From assembly GCA_013054445.1 (NCBI GenBank), contig JAAMPI010000002.1, positions 62,001 to 126,000 of the forward strand: 64,000 bases of DNA, given 5' to 3'. The notes beneath the pieces are model-generated. The model did not search any database and had not been told where the DNA came from. It saw only the letters and a program-made list of their open reading frames with translations. The stretch comes from Cudoniella acicularis. Taxonomy: Eukaryota; Ascomycota; Leotiomycetes; Helotiales; Helotiaceae. Numbering within the stretch: the first letter of the stretch is position 1; every line of letters begins with the position of its first letter. Positions 59,266-64,000 of the stretch are shown here, piece by piece. Both the position numbers and the translations under genes were made by a program.

Positions 59266-59616
59266 AGCACTATATTTCTGTGCCCCTCTTTATTTAGAAT
59301 CATGCTGGCTCTCGCAGCCTCTCAATTTTAGTTCCTAGTGATTCTACTATTCGTTTTCGAGGTTCTTGCTATAAAATTCCTCGTAAAATGTCGATGAATC
59401 TGCTACTGAGAAGTGACAAGGAGTAAAAGGAATCATAGTTAAAATAGCTTTTGATTTGGTTTGAAACTTCAAGTTTCAAACCTATATCTTTTGCTTTATT
59501 TTTATTTTATAATTTTCAAGTGTTTCACGCAATTATATTCAGCAAAACAGACCGCTGCACACCAGCAATAGAAAGAATCCCCAACCTCCCCCCCAAAACA
59601 CACAGAACTACCACAA

Positions 59617-60003
59617 TCAAAACTCACCTCCTCCATTCCCTATTTCCCTCGAATCCCCAAAATCCTTTCTCTCTCCAGCACCACCACCAGCAGCTCTAAA
59701 CTCCACACCAACCTTGCCCCTCCTCTGCGCCTCAGCCTGCTTCCTCAACCTCAAAATCTCCGCAATAGACACCTCCCCTTCCTTCTCCCCATTTCCATCT
59801 TTCTTTTCAGTTGAAGCTAAAGCTTCCTCACCCGTAGAGGCAATTAACTCATCGAGGCTTTGCGCGACGGTTGGGATGGGGAGAGGAGCTGGTTCGGATG
59901 CTGGAGAAGGGGAGTGGCCGCGTGCGCGGTAGATTTTGCGTTTTTTGGAGGGCCGGAAGAGTGAGGGTTGTGGTGGTTGGGAGGATACTGGTGTTTCTGC
60001 CAT
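59617..60003 (-). CDS. tls1: Tls1/HCA59 (C9orf78)-like protein, N-terminal part only
   Basis: The Tls1 family (human C9orf78, hepatocellular carcinoma antigen 59) are splicing-linked proteins of about 250-350 aa; S. pombe Tls1 affects telomere and heterochromatin splicing. Here 128 aa are visible, with the family opening SLFRPSKKRKIYRARGHS and VSIAEILRLRKQ...RRGKVGVEFR. After that the sequence becomes Gly/Glu-rich and stops. A GTGAGT donor lies at 59626-59627 (phase 1), so a further exon is possible, but the next 1.4 kb has no sequence like the family's conserved C-terminal part (RFAPQTGQV type). Probably truncated. Confidence 0.55.
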   Translation of the reverse strand: MAETPVSSQPPQPSLFRPSKKRKIYRARGHSPSPASEPAPLPIPTVAQSLDELIASTGEEALASTEKKDGNGEKEGEVSIAEILRLRKQAEAQRRGKVGVEFRAAGGGAGERKDFGDSREIGNGGGEF

Positions 60004-63000
60004 TTTTGTTTTGTGGTCGGTCTGTTTGCGTTGGTTTTGTTTTGTGTTGTGATGATGTTATGTGGGATGAGTGAGGTTGCGGAGAGGCTGTACTTGGGTA
60101 GCCTGGATGTGGTGGTTTGACGAGGCTAGCGAATGATATGGTGCGATTATGATTGTGTAACTGAATAGTTGCACAACGCGTGGAGATCACATTATTTAAT
60201 TGGTTGCACTCGGCTACGGTTTCTAGATCATGATTACAAATATGATGAGATATGTTTTTGGGTATTTTTGTTCTTAATTCCTCCGGGTTGAGCTGAGATT
60301 ATTTTTCATCAAGTGACTCGGTGACAGCCTGACAGGTCTCAGGAAAGACAAAACGTAATTCACATCATTGCAATCTCGTTCAATTGCGTATTCAGTTTTA
60401 GTCATAAATCTGTAGTATTTTGTCACCATGTCTCAATGGAATGTTGCAAGGATCTCTATCAGCGTAATCAGTTTCGTGGGTAATACAGTTTAATTGCAAA
60501 AGCATTTCCTTGAATGTCCATCCACAAAACTTCAAACCTAGATCTCCAAATATTTGTTATATAAATCATTCCATCTTCATCCGCGACTGCTATGAGTCTC
60601 CTCGTCGGCTTTGAACTCATAACCAGATATTTAGCACTCACGATCTCCCCACACTCCATTTATCTTCCCGACTACTCTTAATAGCACATATCCCAAGACA
60701 CCCCAAGAAAATCTGACATTGCACTCTTTAATTGAAAAATTTAATGGGAAACCAACGGCGGTTGTTACTTTTGGTGTTGGCAACTTAGCCTGAGAGTCTT
60801 GTTTAATGTTTAGACTAGACTGTGAGAAAGTACCGAATTGGTAATTCTCCGCTCACAGTGATGAGTCTTTGGGTTTCGAAAGCGGATAGCGATATAGGAG
60901 TGCCGTGTTAGGTTTCAGAATTTGAATGGAGTTGAAACAGCTTTGCTGCTAACGGTGGTCTTGTGATAGAAGGCTTGCTGCTGAAGTTTAGGTGCTGACG
61001 GAAGTAGGAAGCCAATGACTACGAGTCTTGAGGTATGGAAATGCGCCATGTACTCAACTACCAACATGCATTAGAAGGATTTCCAGATGTCGTTGCAGAA
61101 AGATAACAAGACATGAGAACAATCTAATATTAGAGTAGAACAGCCAATACATTCACACGCATACATAGGCCACGGAGCTATTACCCCAGGAGAGCACGAA
61201 AATAAGCCCCCGAAACAATTTCCACACAAACGCAAAAGAGACCTCGAGAGTATTTTCATTTGGACATACGGGAAAGCGTACTTTGTTTTTTTGAATGTTT
61301 CATTTTCTTGCTATTTAGAGACCAATATTTAAATACGCAAGTGGATAACGGAATATTTATCGAAAATTCCAATCCCCTCCATTTGCCCCTCGCACTTACG
61401 TTTGTACAAGCAGAGAAGAATACCTGGTCAAAAGCAGCAGCAATACTCAGGATCACTCCCACTCGGAGACGCCTACGTACTTGCTTCTCAGAACCAAAGA
61501 AAAGTAATCAGATCTTCTTCAAGCATGGCTGTCCTCAGTATCGAGCACCCGAGAGCGTCTCAAAGGCCCCGCTTCGATAGATATTTCAAGACCGCGGAGT
61601 AGAACTAGGTTGCACTTCCCCAATGGCTCCAGTTCCCCGGATTGAACTCACCCGCTGTTGTATCCCGAATTCTGGTATGAAGTTGATTCGTATTGAAAAT
61701 TCGGATTCCGGATGCTTGATGTAGCTCGGTTTCGAGTCGCATCGTACCGTGTATCAGACCAAGATTTTCGGAAGTCGGGATCAATAATTGAGCCCCATCA
61801 CCTCATATTGATACCCCACGGTATTGTTTCCAATCGATGAGAAATCTCCGTTTGTTCCACCGCAGTCCGCAGTATCGTCGCGATTCGATACCTGTTAGAT
61901 TCCGAATTAGCTTCTGTGGGGCCACACAAAAATCTCTACACAAGAAGCAAAGCAGAAACGCAGTAATTTTTTCAGAAACCCAGATTCTAAGCATCGCTGA
62001 CATCCGCGACGGCCTGCTGCATATGTCGATGCCAACACAGACGCGTACGACTTGCAGATGCCGGCCTTTTCCGGCTCTTCCTAAAGATATTATGAGGGTA
62101 TTGGGATGTCATCATGTTGTTGTGCTGCGTCTTCGCTTTTGCAGGTTCCCGCACAAGCAAGTACAAGAGAGAGAACTTTGGCTTACCGGTAGTGTGTATC
62201 CCAATTTGAGTAATCACATTCTGGCTGAAGTTTGCTCTTACGTGGAGCAGGAGGTTGTGTGTCAAGACCCAAAACAAGCATGTTCGTCAAAAAATCAAAA
62301 CTAAAAGCTAAAAGTTGACTTCCCGTTTCCGCGATTAAGCGAGTATATCATGTGATACCCGGATAAAAGTTTGTGGCTTTCACATCAGACATTCGGGGTT
62401 TGATATTCATCCTAAGATCGATGTTTCGCAGATCAGACCGGACTCGCAAGCAGAGCCTTGTAATGATGTACAGTACGATCAGATTTTCAGGATGGAACGT
62501 AGATCCATGCATGCACTCCGGATTTTCAGAAGAAGTATGTGGTGATTGCTTCTCCGCATTTGTAAACTGAGATAGATATTGGGGACGAGATGGATTTTAA
62601 GAACTGCAGGTCAGGTCACAATTGCTTATTAAAGTCATCGGAATTGTTTGAAGATCGTTGGAATTTATCTCCGCGTGGATTACATCAACAATATCTAAAT
62701 TCAGCGTCATAATGCAGGCTTGCTGCGAAAATATACAATTCACCCAAGTTCATCGAGAGCATAAATGTCATAAGTGACACAAAGGAGTGTATGGCTCTAG
62801 AACTCCCCAAAGCCGTAGCTGTCCGCATCAAATATCCCACCCAACCGTTTGAACTCCCCGCACCTTTTCCAATAGAACGAGCCGAGACCTAGAATGTTTT
62901 AAACTGTCGTGAAAGAGCGTGGAGAAGGTGACCAAAGTGGTCGAATAATTGTATGTACAGCGAAGGTCGATCGGTCATCGAGATATTACCACGACGCCAG

Positions 63001-63035
63001 ATATTGCTCAAGGTTTGGGAAACCAGTTTCACATC
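60004..63035. other. Long gene-poor region
   Basis: 3 kb in which short frames on both strands (such as 60468-60659, 61260-61580, 61837-62304) lack recognisable domains or splice partners. No RNA gene, transposase or long repeat was recognised. Confidence 0.45.
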
Positions 63036-63806
63036 CTATATCCACATCGAAGATGACATGCTAGGTCTCGCATCTCCGAAGGCACTTAGGAACAATCCCT
63101 GAATCTCGCTCATGTAATCCTCAGCTCTGAATTTGAAGAGTCCTTTTGATACTAGCTCTTTCTCTTCCTCATCAACGACATCCATCTTGTCTTGACTAAT
63201 TCCGTAATCCTCGGCGATCTCTGAAACCTGAGCAAGCTCGTTTCCGAAAGGATGTTGTTCCGAAACGTCGATATTGGTAGCAAACATATTGATCGAGGAT
63301 CTAACAGTGGATATACTGTTCTTTGCCGAGGACATCCGTGACGTCGATCGCTTGCGTGCTAATATTTCGGCATTCTTCTTCGTGTGTGAAAGAGCCCGCT
63401 TCGGGATTACGGGTGCTTCGTCACCAGGCATGTTGAGTTGGGATGGCGCGCCAAAGTAGCATGAGAGATGGTTGGGTTCAGGAGAGGAGGGTAAAGATCC
63501 TATCGATGAGTTGTCTGTGGATGTTGTCGGCGATGATGCGGTTGATGCTGAGCGATCGGAATCATCGTCTGAATTTGAGGTTCTTGATGATGTGGTAGAT
63601 TTCAGCGACGAGGCCTTTGGGTAGATATCGGGAGCATTGTATGAGAGCATATTCGTCGTAGAGATCAACTCTATCGGCGAGGAAATCTTGTGCCTGATGG
63701 AACCGGAGGCGAATGAGTGCTTTGTGGTCAAACTCCTCGACATTGGCGCCGATCCATCCGACTTCTTTGTACTCCGCTTTGTGGTGAAGGCCCTTGAAAG
63801 CGACAT
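63036..63806 (-). CDS. Conserved fungal protein of unknown function
   Basis: 256 aa from the ATG at 63806 (MSLSRAFTTKRSTKK); the frame is also open 26 codons further upstream, but MSLSRAFTTKR is the N-terminus I know from fungal homologues. Conserved blocks: ISSPIELISTTNMLSYNAPD, EPNHLSCYFGAPS, VIPKRALSHTKKNAEILARK and, near the end, HPFGNELAQVSEIAEDYG and LFKFRAEDYMSEIQGLF. The middle is Ser-rich and disordered. No catalytic motif or membrane segment was seen. Found widely in ascomycetes as a hypothetical protein; role unknown. Confidence 0.8.
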   Translation of the reverse strand: MSLSRAFTTKRSTKKSDGSAPMSRSLTTKHSFASGSIRHKISSPIELISTTNMLSYNAPDIYPKASSLKSTTSSRTSNSDDDSDRSASTASSPTTSTDNSSIGSLPSSPEPNHLSCYFGAPSQLNMPGDEAPVIPKRALSHTKKNAEILARKRSTSRMSSAKNSISTVRSSINMFATNIDVSEQHPFGNELAQVSEIAEDYGISQDKMDVVDEEEKELVSKGLFKFRAEDYMSEIQGLFLSAFGDARPSMSSSMWI

Positions 63807-64000
63807 TTTTGCTGAATGTGGTCGGTCGTTGCTCGTATTCTGCCCCAGATAAGGATATATGGGGTTCGATCTCTTTTTAGCCAACGAAGCCCGTTGTGTG
63901 TGACAGGCTTTTTAGGGTGGGGTTGATTATCCGAGTTTGCGAACCGTGACGGATAATTTGGGGAAGGTGCAGCAAGTCGGTTGAGAATGATTGGCAGAGG

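Larger units (their letters stand above)
58132..59616. other. Gene-poor spacer with simple repeats
   Basis: 1.5 kb without a supported gene. Holds a GGGTGA tandem (59111-59134) and a TA microsatellite (59247-59265). I looked here for the missing exons of the Tls1-like gene and saw none. Confidence 0.5.

Noticed and set aside
61256..62304. Several 60-155 codon frames on both strands
   Set aside because: Overlapping and unlike proteins; no splice logic or domain.
1..64000. CRISPR arrays, tRNA or rRNA genes, prokaryotic operons
   Set aside because: No regularly spaced direct repeats, no tRNA B-box or cloverleaf noticed by eye, and no rRNA-like sequence; tRNAscan was not available, so a tRNA could be missed.

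Overview
This window is nuclear DNA of a filamentous ascomycete (Pezizomycotina; the gene content would suit Leotiomycetes, but that placement is only an impression). Evidence: genes are broken by many short introns (about 46-160 nt, GT...AG, with CTAAC-like branch points), transcripts alternate between strands, and the families are typically fungal (Zn2Cys6 regulator, DHA1/DHA2 MFS pumps, HET and STAND/ankyrin genes, nudF/LIS1, Alp14/Stu2). No prokaryotic features, rRNA, tRNA or CRISPR array were seen.

Layout. 0-11.7 kb is a conserved housekeeping block: SF3b4 spliceosome protein, cap-binding CBP80, GSK3 kinase, and a Vps4-like AAA ATPase whose N-terminal half carries an EF-hand instead of a recognisable MIT domain. 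12.2-24.1 kb looks like a decayed secondary-metabolism neighbourhood: a broken O-methyltransferase, a Zn2Cys6 regulator with an in-frame stop, a DHA2 pump divergent from it across an inverted-repeat element, a small GRF-like zinc protein, a DHA1 pump and a short CmcJ-like oxygenase-family gene. 25.9-32.3 kb returns to housekeeping (SAPS phosphatase-associated protein, ESCRT-III Vps60). 33-49.4 kb is accessory and degenerate: a HET pseudogene, a gene split by a MITE-like element, a STAND/ankyrin gene with a stop at an expected Trp, an intact squalene-epoxidase paralogue, a broken multi-pass membrane protein, another multi-stop pseudogene, and two copies of a diverged unknown coding fragment. 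49.7-64 kb holds an F-box gene, the divergent microtubule pair nudF/LIS1 and XMAP215/Alp14, a shortened Tls1-like gene and a conserved fungal orphan.

The recurring oddity is that many accessory genes, each otherwise readable along its length, carry isolated in-frame stops. Where the ancestral residue can be guessed (Gln, Arg, Trp) most need only C-to-T or G-to-A changes, as mild RIP would give; some TAG-for-Trp cases could alternatively be corrected by A-to-I mRNA editing. The core genes are intact.

All exon joins below were made by eye from reading frame and splice-site logic; none was tested against transcripts or a database.
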